Below, one piece after another: positions 40,694 through 49,308 of a stretch of DNA of 58,554 nucleotides; the first letter of the stretch is position 1; the number at the start of each line of letters is the position of its first letter. The stretch comes from Nitrospirota bacterium (lineage in GTDB: Bacteria; Nitrospirota; Thermodesulfovibrionia; UBA6902; JAJYJJ01), in contig JAJYJJ010000014.1 of assembly GCA_021789595.1 (NCBI GenBank), positions 1 through 58,554 on the forward strand, given 5' to 3'. A program made the translations under genes and the position numbers. The notes under the pieces are model-generated. The model did not search any database and was not told the DNA's origin. It saw nothing but the letters and a program-made list of their open reading frames with translations.

Positions 40694-42727
40694 ATGGCGA
40701 ATAAACTTTGCACAGATAGGGCAGAACATCTCCAGGAGCTTTTCCTGTCTGCGAACTGGAAAGGCTATTTCAAGACCATTTCTGATACCATTGGATTTAA
40801 TCTTAGTGTTTTCTCAGAGGACGGCAGCCTTATCTTTTCTACTGATGATTACTACCCCATTTGCAGGCCTTTACTGTCTTCCCCTGATTTCAGGGCTAAA
40901 TGCGATGCCTATTGCCGCTGTACCATGATGAGCGCCATTAGCAAGGGTAAGCCCGTAATCTACAAGTGTTATGCAAAGATGATGAGTTTTGCCCTGCCAG
41001 TTGAATACCTCAGCGAGAAGGGAATAATCCTGGGACAGGGGTCGTTTTCCAGCTATGAGGATTTTCTCGAGTTTATGGGTCGTTTAAGCCTCTTTAAGGT
41101 TAGAGATTTCTCTGTGACAGGCCCACTTAAATTTACCACTGCCGAAAATGCAAGGAATGCGTGTCGTCTTGTGGACAGCTCTATAAATCAGCTTTTAAAA
41201 AATAGTCAGGACGCCATTTTACTTAAACAAAAAATGGACAGCCTGAAAGATGTCCTGGGTATGTGGGGTGTTGCTGCTAAGGAGCAGCCAGAAACAGTTT
41301 ATAAATATATGATTGCCAACCTATTCACACTGCTTGACATAAAGCATGTTGCAATCCTTACCCTGGACAGACAGCGAGGCGTCTTTACAAGTCTTTACAG
41401 CGTGAAGGATGAGGGGCCGACAGAGGCATTCAGCATCAAAGCCGATGATATAATACTGCAGGCACTTCGAAAGGGCAAACCATTTGTTTCATCAATGGAT
41501 CCTTTTATGGCTGGCAGGATTGATTTCCTGAAAGACCTGGAGATCTTTTATTTCTTCCCTATCTTAACCAGGCCGAGATTAGAGAGTGTCCTGGGCATAT
41601 TTGGCAGCCCTCTTAAAGCGGGTGACATAAGTATTATCAATGCATTCTGCAAACAGACAGCAATATCCATAGAAAACCAGCGATTACACCATGAACTGTG
41701 TAGAAAACTTGATATATTTGCTGCCATCTCAGAGCTCACAAAGACCATAGCCCCTATCTTCGACTATAAGGCCCTGCTGCAGACAATCCTTGATAAGTCT
41801 GCTGATCTGCTTAAGGCGGAGCAGGGCTCCCTGATGCTGCTTGACCGCGAGACCGAGGTGCTGCTTCTTGAGGCAAAAAAAGGTATAGGCGATGGCATAA
41901 CAGAAAAACTCAGGATTAAAAAGGGCGAAGGCATAGCGGGGAAGGTGGCTGAATTTGGTGAGCCCTTCCTTGTAGAGGATGTAGAAAACGATCCGAGGAT
42001 TAAACAGAAAAACAGACTGCGGTATAAGACAAGATCATTTGTCAGCGTGCCTGTAAGGATAGAAGACCGCATTATCGGCGTGCTGAATCTATCGGATAAA
42101 ATAACAGGCGAGGCCTTTGATGAAGATGACCTGAAACTTATCCAGTCCTTTGCTACGCAGGCCGCTATTGTAATGGAAAGGAATTCGTTTTATACACAGA
42201 TAGAAGAGCTGAGAAGGTTATCCATAACTGACCCCCTCACAGGCCTGCTGAATCGCAGATACCTGCTCGACAGATTGGAAGAGGAGCTGTCGCGTTCTCA
42301 GAGGCATGGTCGGCTGTTCAGTCTTCTTATGCTGGATATAGATGGGTTTAAGGATTACAACGACACATTCGGCCATCCTATGGGTGACAGGGCACTTAAG
42401 GCTATATCAGAGGCCATATTGAACTCTGTGAGGTCTATAGATATAGTATCCCGTTACGGCGGCGATGAATTTATGGTAATCCTGCCAGAAACCGATAAGG
42501 CGTTGGCCGTCAGTATAGCAGAGAGATTGAAGAGTGATGTGGGAAAAACCGAACTGGCAAACAGCCTGACAGACGCAGGATTATCGCCGTCAAATCTTAC
42601 ACTCAGCATCGGCATAGCCTCCTATCCCGAGGATGGCAATACAACAGAGATGCTCATTGAGCATGTTGACAAGGCTCTTTATCTTGCGAAAAATAAAGGG
42701 AGGAACAGGATAGAGGTGTTTTCATAG
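40694..42727 (+). CDS. PocR-GAF-GAF-GGDEF diguanylate cyclase
   Basis: A 677-residue protein. An N-terminal PocR-type sensor domain (ISDTIGFNLSVFSEDGSLIF and a cysteine cluster CDAYCRCTM) is followed by two GAF domains (the second with the typical GEGIAGKVAEFGEPFLVEDV and SVPVRIEDRIIGVLNLSDK) and a GGDEF domain. The active site RYGGDEFMVILPE and an RxxD inhibitory site (RSID, 5 residues before GGDEF) are intact, so it should make c-di-GMP with product feedback. ATG 40694 is preferred over the TTG at 40685. One base separates it from the next gene. Confidence 0.93.
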   Translation: MANKLCTDRAEHLQELFLSANWKGYFKTISDTIGFNLSVFSEDGSLIFSTDDYYPICRPLLSSPDFRAKCDAYCRCTMMSAISKGKPVIYKCYAKMMSFALPVEYLSEKGIILGQGSFSSYEDFLEFMGRLSLFKVRDFSVTGPLKFTTAENARNACRLVDSSINQLLKNSQDAILLKQKMDSLKDVLGMWGVAAKEQPETVYKYMIANLFTLLDIKHVAILTLDRQRGVFTSLYSVKDEGPTEAFSIKADDIILQALRKGKPFVSSMDPFMAGRIDFLKDLEIFYFFPILTRPRLESVLGIFGSPLKAGDISIINAFCKQTAISIENQRLHHELCRKLDIFAAISELTKTIAPIFDYKALLQTILDKSADLLKAEQGSLMLLDRETEVLLLEAKKGIGDGITEKLRIKKGEGIAGKVAEFGEPFLVEDVENDPRIKQKNRLRYKTRSFVSVPVRIEDRIIGVLNLSDKITGEAFDEDDLKLIQSFATQAAIVMERNSFYTQIEELRRLSITDPLTGLLNRRYLLDRLEEELSRSQRHGRLFSLLMLDIDGFKDYNDTFGHPMGDRALKAISEAILNSVRSIDIVSRYGGDEFMVILPETDKALAVSIAERLKSDVGKTELANSLTDAGLSPSNLTLSIGIASYPEDGNTTEMLIEHVDKALYLAKNKGRNRIEVFS

Positions 42728-42728
42728 G

Positions 42729-44402
42729 ATGCCTTTCAGGACACTCCAGGAAAAGGATTTCTTCGGCAGAAAAGGAGAACTGACAGACCTATACCGCAGA
42801 TGCCTCGATACAGAAAAGGGCGCTGCACAGAGCATCTTTCTTTCAGGGCTCAGGGGGATTGGCAAGACAGAGCTGCTCAAACAGTTATTCAACCATCTGT
42901 TCTGGAGACAGGATAATGTAGTCCCTTTTTACTACTCTGTAAATAATGCCATACTATCTGCAGCGGAGTTTTCAAGAGACTATCTGACGCGCTACATCTG
43001 CCAGAGGCTTGCCTTTGAGAAGAAGGAGACATCCTTCGTATATCTTGATGGGCTGTCAATTGAAGGATTATATCGTGTTTTAGAGGAAAGAAAAGCCGCC
43101 TGGGCATTGGAGGCTCTTGACAGCTATAGCCAGAACCGCCATGAACCTGCAGATTCCCTGCGCATTGCATTGAACCTGCCGCATCAATCAGCCCTCTGTA
43201 CCGGAAAGCCTGTGGTGGTAATGATAGATGAATTTCAAAGACTGAAAAATCTGCATATCGGTGGAGCTACTGACCCGATGCTTGTCTGCCTCTTCGAGAT
43301 GCCCCTGTCTTCAAGAAATACACTGCATCTGATTACGGGCAATCAGGCTGAGATTCAGGAGATGCCTGTCTCTGCCAATCTTGCGAGGATATATGTGCAG
43401 CCGCTTCGATTAGAGGATGCTGCCTTGATGTTTTTGTCCCTGCTTGATGCATATGGAATCAATATTGATGCAGCGCCTCATCCTCTGCTTGACCATCTCG
43501 GTGGCAACCCATTTTACATAAGATGTACAGCAGGGGCAGCGGGCCTGAAGAAAGAGCCGGGTGAGAGGGATTTCTGGACAGTCTATATAGATGAGGTCAT
43601 GAAAGGAAACATCTACCTCTATTGGTCATCGGTCCTGAGAGACTCTTTCCCTGAACTGAGCATGAGGGAAAAGGCCATTGAGGTGATCAATACAATCTAT
43701 CATGCAGAGGAACCACTTACTTCTGACAGGATTCAGAGAGCAGTCTCTTTGAGCAGGGAACATACAGGAGTGATAGCAAATGTACTCTATCTCTCGGGTT
43801 TTGTAAGCGGTGAGTTCGGTGTTTTAAGGGCACCCGGAGACCTGGTTTTAATGGACTTTATAAACTGCCTCTATATGAGGGAGTTCTCAGGAAAATCCTA
43901 TAGCGATACCGGGGCAGTAATGCTTGAGCGAACATCAGGTGCAAAGCATAAATGCATCTCTTTTGAAATGACAATACCGATGATCAGAGAGGCAGAGCTT
44001 GTTGCAGCCCGGTGCCTCGAACAGGTAGGCAAGAATCTGCATTTAAACCAGGATGTCATCGGCCAACTGCAGATGGCTGTTATCGAGGCATGCATAAACG
44101 CTATGGAGCACAGCAAAGGGGAAGACGGGAAGATATATCTGAGTGTTGATCTTAAAGAAGACCGCCTGGAGATCTCTATTGAGAGCACCGGCAGGGAATT
44201 TGTGTCGCAAGAGGTAGGTGAGCCGTTTGTTGGCAGGGGCATCAGGGAAGATGATAGCAGGGGGTGGGGAGTAAAACTTATGAAGAACTTTACAGACTCG
44301 GTAAGATTTGAAAAGACAGAAAGAGGGACAAGGGTTGTTTTAGTAAAAAAACTTCAGGGGGCAGTGGAAGCTGACAAGAATGAGACAGCAGCCAATGAAT
44401 AA
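42729..44402 (+). CDS. Fused AAA/STAND-type ATPase and RsbW-like anti-sigma kinase
   Basis: A 557-residue protein. N-terminal ATPase of the archaeal-ATPase/ORC-like class: FFGRKGELTDL, Walker A GLRGIGKT (40-47), Walker B VVMIDEFQRLKN, sensor HLITGNQAEIQ, then a winged helix (AEEPLTSDRIQRAVSLSREH). The C-terminal 150 residues are a GHKL ATPase of the RsbW/SpoIIAB type: QMAVIEACINAMEHSKGE (N box) and RGWGVKLMKNFTDSV (G box). It overlaps a STAS-domain gene by 23 nt, the usual partner of RsbW proteins. Suggests a partner-switch controlled by an NTPase sensor. I do not recognise this fusion as a described family. Confidence 0.85.
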   Translation: MPFRTLQEKDFFGRKGELTDLYRRCLDTEKGAAQSIFLSGLRGIGKTELLKQLFNHLFWRQDNVVPFYYSVNNAILSAAEFSRDYLTRYICQRLAFEKKETSFVYLDGLSIEGLYRVLEERKAAWALEALDSYSQNRHEPADSLRIALNLPHQSALCTGKPVVVMIDEFQRLKNLHIGGATDPMLVCLFEMPLSSRNTLHLITGNQAEIQEMPVSANLARIYVQPLRLEDAALMFLSLLDAYGINIDAAPHPLLDHLGGNPFYIRCTAGAAGLKKEPGERDFWTVYIDEVMKGNIYLYWSSVLRDSFPELSMREKAIEVINTIYHAEEPLTSDRIQRAVSLSREHTGVIANVLYLSGFVSGEFGVLRAPGDLVLMDFINCLYMREFSGKSYSDTGAVMLERTSGAKHKCISFEMTIPMIREAELVAARCLEQVGKNLHLNQDVIGQLQMAVIEACINAMEHSKGEDGKIYLSVDLKEDRLEISIESTGREFVSQEVGEPFVGRGIREDDSRGWGVKLMKNFTDSVRFEKTERGTRVVLVKKLQGAVEADKNETAANE

Positions 44403-44748
44403 TTTTTCCATATCCTTAAAAGCCGCCAAAGATGTAGTTGTCATAATGCCCAGGGGATATGTCAATGACCTTGGCGCCGAGCGTCTGGAGCATACCTGCG
44501 AGCAGTATTTTGATAAGGGTTTGAAAAAGATTGTGATAAACTTTTCGGACATGCAGCATATAAACAGCATCGGGGCATCAGTCCTTACAGATATAGTGCA
44601 GAAGACTGCAGAACATAGGGGTTACCTCTGTTTTACAAATATGAAGAAGGTTCACCTTGATGTCTTTGAGATGTTAGGTATTACAAAACATGTTCGGGTA
44701 TTCAAGGAAGAGAAGGATGCCCTGAGTTTTCTGAAGGATATAGGCTGA
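44380..44748 (+). CDS. STAS-domain anti-sigma factor antagonist (RsbV/SpoIIAA-like)
   Basis: A 122-residue protein with a single STAS domain: VVIMPRGYVNDLGAERLEHT, then KKIVINFSDMQHINSIGASV, where the serine after Asn (NSIG) is in the place of the phosphorylated Ser of SpoIIAA (DSSG), and LCFTNMKKVHLDVFEMLGI. It overlaps the RsbW-like gene, so the two should bind each other, phosphorylation setting free or capturing the target. ATG 44395 is an alternative start. Confidence 0.9.
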   Translation: MRQQPMNNFSISLKAAKDVVVIMPRGYVNDLGAERLEHTCEQYFDKGLKKIVINFSDMQHINSIGASVLTDIVQKTAEHRGYLCFTNMKKVHLDVFEMLGITKHVRVFKEEKDALSFLKDIG

Positions 44749-44749
44749 G

Positions 44750-45979
44750 ATGAAGGGAAGATGGGACCTAAAACGTCTGGTTTTTAATCTCTCGTCTCTT
44801 GTTGAACTCGGGCAAGAGGTTACATCATCCAAGGGCATTAACGAGAAGATGAAGACCACCCTCCATGTTGTCACAGGCATGTTTTCTGTGCCAAGGGCTG
44901 CCCTGCTTGTATATAACTCAACTCGCAGCAGCCTTGAGGTCCTTACATACAAGGGCATCAGGGGGATGGATGGAACCAGAGTGTATATAAAGGCAAAACA
45001 TATAAAGACCTTTAAAAAGAATGAGCCATGCAGCATAAATGAGATAAAGAACAACTCCTTTTACGAAGATAACCATGATGCATTCAAAAGACTTCAAACA
45101 AAGACATTTATCCCGCTGTTTGCAAAGGATGAATTTGTAGGCGCTATCAGCCTTGGCAACAGGCTGTCCAGAAAATCATACCTCCAGAGCGAAAGGGATG
45201 CGCTCAAGGTGATAGCAAATCAGATGTCAATAGCGCTGCATAATTCAAACCTGTTCAAGAAGCTTACAAACAAGGTTACTGAAAACAAAAGGCTGTATGA
45301 GAATATGAGGCGCATCTACCATGACACTATCCAGGCATTTGCTGCTGCTATTGACGCCAAGGATGTTTACACAAAAAATCACTCATACAGGGTGGCAAGG
45401 TATGCAGTGGCTATTGCAAGGGAGCTCGGATGGGGAGAAAAGGATGTCGAGGGCATATATGTCGCAGGCCTCCTGCACGATATAGGCAAGATAATACTTG
45501 ACAGGGGAGTAATAAACAAGGGCGAAGAACTTACCATAATGGAGATAACCGAGATAAGGAAACACCCGCAGATCTCATACGACATACTCTCCAAGATCAA
45601 GTTTCCGTGGAAGGATGTGGTGGATTTTGTAAGGCATCACCATGAGAGGGTTGATGGCAAAGGCTATCCTGATTCACTTATGGAGGCAGACCTCAGCGAT
45701 GGCGTAAAGATTCTTGCACTTGCCGATGCCTTTGACGCTATGACAACCGACAGGCCATACAGAAGAAAACTCCATCTCCTGGAGGCGCTCAGGGAAGTGA
45801 GAAAGTGCCTCGGAACGCAGTTTGACGGCAGGATATCGAGGGTTTTTTTCAGGGTGCTGCAGAAGGAGATTAAAGGGGAGGTCAGAGAGGCTCAGATCAT
45901 ACCCCATTTGGATAAGGACTTTGACCCTACGATTATAACCACGCTGCTTGAGGGTATTACTGCCGAACTTTCAGCATAA
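44750..45979 (+). CDS. GAF-HD-GYP c-di-GMP phosphodiesterase
   Basis: A 409-residue protein. An N-terminal GAF domain (TTLHVVTGMFSVPRAALLVY, FIPLFAKDEFVGAISLGNRL) and a coiled linker lead to an HD-GYP domain with H..HD..H..HH ligands: HSYRVARYAVAIARELGWG, LLHDIGKIILD, RHHHERVDGKGYPDSL and ALADAFDAMTTDRPYR. It should degrade c-di-GMP. It starts one base after the STAS stop, closing a four-gene operon with a cyclase at the other end. Confidence 0.93.
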   Translation: MKGRWDLKRLVFNLSSLVELGQEVTSSKGINEKMKTTLHVVTGMFSVPRAALLVYNSTRSSLEVLTYKGIRGMDGTRVYIKAKHIKTFKKNEPCSINEIKNNSFYEDNHDAFKRLQTKTFIPLFAKDEFVGAISLGNRLSRKSYLQSERDALKVIANQMSIALHNSNLFKKLTNKVTENKRLYENMRRIYHDTIQAFAAAIDAKDVYTKNHSYRVARYAVAIARELGWGEKDVEGIYVAGLLHDIGKIILDRGVINKGEELTIMEITEIRKHPQISYDILSKIKFPWKDVVDFVRHHHERVDGKGYPDSLMEADLSDGVKILALADAFDAMTTDRPYRRKLHLLEALREVRKCLGTQFDGRISRVFFRVLQKEIKGEVREAQIIPHLDKDFDPTIITTLLEGITAELSA

Positions 45980-45989
45980 CCCCTGTCAT

Positions 45990-46076
45990 TGGTGCCGGCG
46001 GAGAGAATCGAACTCTCACGGGGTTGCCCCCACCGGATTTTGAGTCCGGCGCGTCTGCCAGTTCCACCACGCCGGC
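45990..46076 (-). tRNA. tRNA-Leu (anticodon CAA)
   Basis: An 87-nt class II tRNA on the minus strand. Acceptor stem GCCGGCG pairs with CGCCGGC; anticodon arm CCGGA-CTCAAAA-TCCGG gives anticodon CAA; long variable arm TGGGGGCAACCCCG; T-arm GAGAG-TTCGATT-CTCTC; CCA is encoded (45990-45992). Confidence 0.96.
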
Positions 46077-46165
46077 ACGCATATGAAAGGTTTAGAATTC
46101 TGAGGCATGTTTCCAGCATTAAGCATAGCATAAAAAAGACTGCCTTTGAAAGCAGAGGAATCTTG

Positions 46166-47569
46166 TTAAAGCATAAATTCTGACAGATTAATATGGTACA
46201 GATTTGGATCCAGGGTCTTTACGATATTCCTCTTGTAGTTTCCTGTCTCCTCGTGTCTTTCTGTGAGGTCAACTGTTGGCCCCTTCACGCGGTTACCTTT
46301 ACTGTCAACAACTACCATCACCCTTGGCCTGCCTATAAATTCAGGGTTGGGATTTGTCTCAAAGATAAGACCGAGCTCCTTTGTATCAAGCATGACAAGT
46401 GTGCCTACTGGATATACTCCTACCATATTTATAAAGAACTTCAACAGCAGAGGGTCTATCTCGTCATTTGACCTTTCTATCAGAATGCTCAGTGCCTTGT
46501 CAGGTGCCAGTGGTACCCTTGAATATATCCTTGATGAGGTCATGGCGTCATACTGGTCAGCAATGGTAACGATCCTTGTAAAGAGGTCAAGTTCCAATCT
46601 CTCCCTTAGCTTCGGATAGCCCGATAGGTTGTTGTGGAGATGATGCTCGAATGCTACTATTACTGACCTTAATGCCGATTCATCAAAACCCTTTAACTTC
46701 AGCAGTGCCCTTACGCCCCAGAACGGGTGTTTCTTCATTATCTCCCATTCCTCATCCGTAAAGTTTGTTGGCTTATTCAGTATCTCAGGTGGAATCTCAA
46801 CCTTGCCTATGTCATGGAACAGGGCTGCAAGCCCCAGGTCTGTAAGGGACTTCCTGTTAAGCCCTATCCTCTGGCCAAGGGCAATGGACAGTATGCTGAC
46901 ATTTACCGAATGGTTGTATGTGTATTCGTCATATTCCTTTATCGCTGTCATACCTATGAGCAGGGATTCTTCTTCGAGGATCTGGTCGATGATGTTCTCT
47001 ATTACCCTCTTTGCCCTCTTGATGCCTGTCTTTTCCCCTGCCTTTATCTTTGTTATTATCCCTTTTGTATAGGAGACGGCATTAAAATATGTCCTCTTCA
47101 CTGCCCTTCGTGGATCATAGTCCTCGGGCTCTTCCTTTATCTTTTTTAGTTTGTCTATGCTTATCCTGTTCAGGCCTGATAGTTTTTCCAGCATGGTATC
47201 AAATGGATTTTCCGAAAAGCCTGCAGCCCATAACGCCCTTAAAAACACCTTTACATCGTCTATCTTCAACGGCTCGTAGATGATTATGCTTCCGACTCCC
47301 CGTTTCCTGAACTCCCTTATCAGGCAGTCAAAATTGAGTATATGTTCGAGGCTGTATCTTATCCTGTTGTCATTCATGTAGAAGAACTCGCCAATGAGCT
47401 CTATGGTCAGTCTGCCCTCTGCCTTGATGATGGGGTTGATGATAGCCAGAAATTTCTCTATGGCGTTTATAACAGCGATGTTATTAGGGTCGTGTATCTG
47501 TGAGGTCTTTACAGTGACCGCAAGCTGGTTTATTATATCCTTTGCCTCTTGATAGATCTGCTCTGGCAT
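46166..47569 (-). CDS. HD-GYP domain protein with novel N-terminal domain
   Basis: A 467-residue protein. The C-terminal half is an HD-GYP domain: NHSVNVSILSIALGQRIGLN, ALFHDIGKVEIPPEIL, EHHLHNNLSGYPKL and IVTIADQYDAMTSSRIYSRV, so metal ligands are present and c-di-GMP hydrolysis is plausible. The first 120 residues (EFFYMNDNRIR, EFRKRGVGSIIIYEPLKIDD) resemble the N-terminus of the HEAT protein encoded just upstream. The start overlaps the stop of that gene by one base (TAATG). A C-terminal beta region (VGTLVMLDTKELGLIFETNP) follows the HD-GYP. Confidence 0.9.
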   Translation of the reverse strand: MPEQIYQEAKDIINQLAVTVKTSQIHDPNNIAVINAIEKFLAIINPIIKAEGRLTIELIGEFFYMNDNRIRYSLEHILNFDCLIREFRKRGVGSIIIYEPLKIDDVKVFLRALWAAGFSENPFDTMLEKLSGLNRISIDKLKKIKEEPEDYDPRRAVKRTYFNAVSYTKGIITKIKAGEKTGIKRAKRVIENIIDQILEEESLLIGMTAIKEYDEYTYNHSVNVSILSIALGQRIGLNRKSLTDLGLAALFHDIGKVEIPPEILNKPTNFTDEEWEIMKKHPFWGVRALLKLKGFDESALRSVIVAFEHHLHNNLSGYPKLRERLELDLFTRIVTIADQYDAMTSSRIYSRVPLAPDKALSILIERSNDEIDPLLLKFFINMVGVYPVGTLVMLDTKELGLIFETNPNPEFIGRPRVMVVVDSKGNRVKGPTVDLTERHEETGNYKRNIVKTLDPNLYHINLSEFML

Positions 47570-49212
47570 TACATCAGCCTCTTGAGTGCTTCTATGGACA
47601 TATCCCTCAGGAGCCTGTTACCTGAGTTCTTTGTTTTTTCAAGTATGGGGATGGCATCCTTACAGCCCATGAGTCCTAAGGCATAGGCTGCGCAGGCCCT
47701 TAGCTCTGAGTTCTTTGACCTGCCAAAAAAGAATCTTTTCTTCTTAAGTGTGTTCGTAAGGAAGTCCGCAACCTCACTGTCAGCCCATGAGGCGAGAACC
47801 TCATAAAACTCCTTCTTCTCGTCAAATCCCCTGTTGAGGAATTCGTCACTGGTTATAACATCCATCAATATTCGTTTGGCTGCATCTGTTTTTATATTCC
47901 CTATAACCTTTACGGCTGCAGTTCTCACAGAGGGTTCGCTGTCAAAGAGTGCTGTCTTTAGATACGGCAGTCCCTGCGAGCCTGCCAGACTGCCAAGGGC
48001 CTTTATTGTCTCTTTCCTAACCCTCTGGTCAGGGTGTGTAATGACCTTGCTCAGATATTCTATGGAGGTCTTATCGCTTATCCTTCCAAGGATATATATG
48101 GTGTTCCTTACTACATACCATCTCTGGTCCTGTAGCCCGCGGGCAATGGCCCTGGTATCATACCTGCCTACATGGCAGAGCGCCTCTATGGCAAGCCTCC
48201 TTCCCCTTATGCTCCTTAGTTCGCCAAGGAGCCTCATCAGTGAAGGTATGGCGAACTTATCGAGGTGCTTGATGCAGGCCATAAAGTCTTTTTCATCTAA
48301 GACCACATCGCTGTCTATGATCTCGCCCACAGCGTTTATTACTGTGTCGCTTCCTGCAAAGGATAGAACTCTTTTTAATGGCATTGCCCAGTCATCGGAT
48401 AGATGCCCCTTTTCTATCATATCCCTGACCTTATCGAGCATGTAAGATGCCTTTAGAAAATCAGCCTTTTCTATGCAGTATTTAAAGGCATCTGCCAGGA
48501 AGCCGCATATCTCGGAGAAGACAGGGGGTTCTGCTGCCTGATAAAGCACCTCGAAAAGCACGGCTATAGCCCTGTCTATCTTGCTGCGGTATTCTTTTTC
48601 TATCTCCCTCGCAAGTGCCTGCAGGTCGCTGTCATTCAGTGATGCAACAGCCACCGATGTCTTTTCCGCCTCGGCAGTTAGTCCATCTCTGTATGCCTTC
48701 AGTATGTCGTCCTCTGTTGCAGATTTTTCCCTTACCTGCTTTATCATAGATGCCTCATAGTCCTCATCTTCGATAAGGAAGCTTTCATCCACAATATATT
48801 TGACATGCTCAAAGTCTTTTTCCCAGAGCAGAGTAACCACATCGTCATCTATGATCTCACGATCAAAATCAGAGGATAGTATCTTCAGAAAATCAATCAC
48901 CTCATCCTTTGTCAGACCCTTGAGAAATGTAATCTCCCTTACCCCATCCTTAAAGAAGAACAGCGCAAGGTTGTCTTCCTTGTCCTGATTGAAATAGACC
49001 TGTTCATTTGAATACACCAGTTCATTCTGTCTTATCCTCAGACGGAGATCATCGCCCATCGAGAAAAAGTCAGTAAATCTGCTATAGACATCATCCAGGG
49101 TCTTTGCATAGATAGGGTTGTTCGGCAGGTACATCCGTATAGTCTTTTTTGCCTTAAGGATTACCTGAATGATGTCCTTCACAGATTTTATTTCATCGGA
49201 GACTATGTCCAT
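47569..49212 (-). CDS. HEAT-repeat protein
   Basis: A 547-residue cytoplasmic protein. The first 120 residues form a domain shared with the HD-GYP partner (RIRQNELVYSNEQVYFN, LFFFKDGVREITFLKGLTKD). A charged helical middle leads to several HEAT repeats (RRLAIEALCHVGRYDTRAIA, VRKETIKALGSLAGSQGLPY, VRTAAVKVIGNIKTDAAKRI). HEAT arrays serve as protein-binding scaffolds. The ATG follows a TATCTT -10 by 8 nt with no ribosome site, so the mRNA may be leaderless. No enzymatic motif seen. Confidence 0.85.
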   Translation of the reverse strand: MDIVSDEIKSVKDIIQVILKAKKTIRMYLPNNPIYAKTLDDVYSRFTDFFSMGDDLRLRIRQNELVYSNEQVYFNQDKEDNLALFFFKDGVREITFLKGLTKDEVIDFLKILSSDFDREIIDDDVVTLLWEKDFEHVKYIVDESFLIEDEDYEASMIKQVREKSATEDDILKAYRDGLTAEAEKTSVAVASLNDSDLQALAREIEKEYRSKIDRAIAVLFEVLYQAAEPPVFSEICGFLADAFKYCIEKADFLKASYMLDKVRDMIEKGHLSDDWAMPLKRVLSFAGSDTVINAVGEIIDSDVVLDEKDFMACIKHLDKFAIPSLMRLLGELRSIRGRRLAIEALCHVGRYDTRAIARGLQDQRWYVVRNTIYILGRISDKTSIEYLSKVITHPDQRVRKETIKALGSLAGSQGLPYLKTALFDSEPSVRTAAVKVIGNIKTDAAKRILMDVITSDEFLNRGFDEKKEFYEVLASWADSEVADFLTNTLKKKRFFFGRSKNSELRACAAYALGLMGCKDAIPILEKTKNSGNRLLRDMSIEALKRLM

Positions 49213-49220
49213 CGTCTACA

Positions 49221-49249
49221 AAGATAACACACTTATAATCAATGGTCAA
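49221..49249 (-). promoter_or_regulatory. Promoter of the HEAT/HD-GYP pair
   Basis: Minus strand TTGACC (49244-49249) and TATCTT (49221-49226) are 17 nt apart; the ATG at 49212 follows the -10 by 8 nt. Confidence 0.55.
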
Positions 49250-49273
49250 TGGCCTGGCTGCAGGCACAGTCTC

Positions 49274-49302
49274 TTGAGGTTTTTGGATGTTAATAGTAAT
49301 CT
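49274..49302 (+). promoter_or_regulatory. Possible promoter of the nucleotidyltransferase gene
   Basis: TTGAGG (49274-49279) and TAATCT (49297-49302) are 17 nt apart; the ATG at 49309 follows by 6 nt. The -10 is weak. Confidence 0.35.
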
Positions 49303-49308
49303 CTATAT

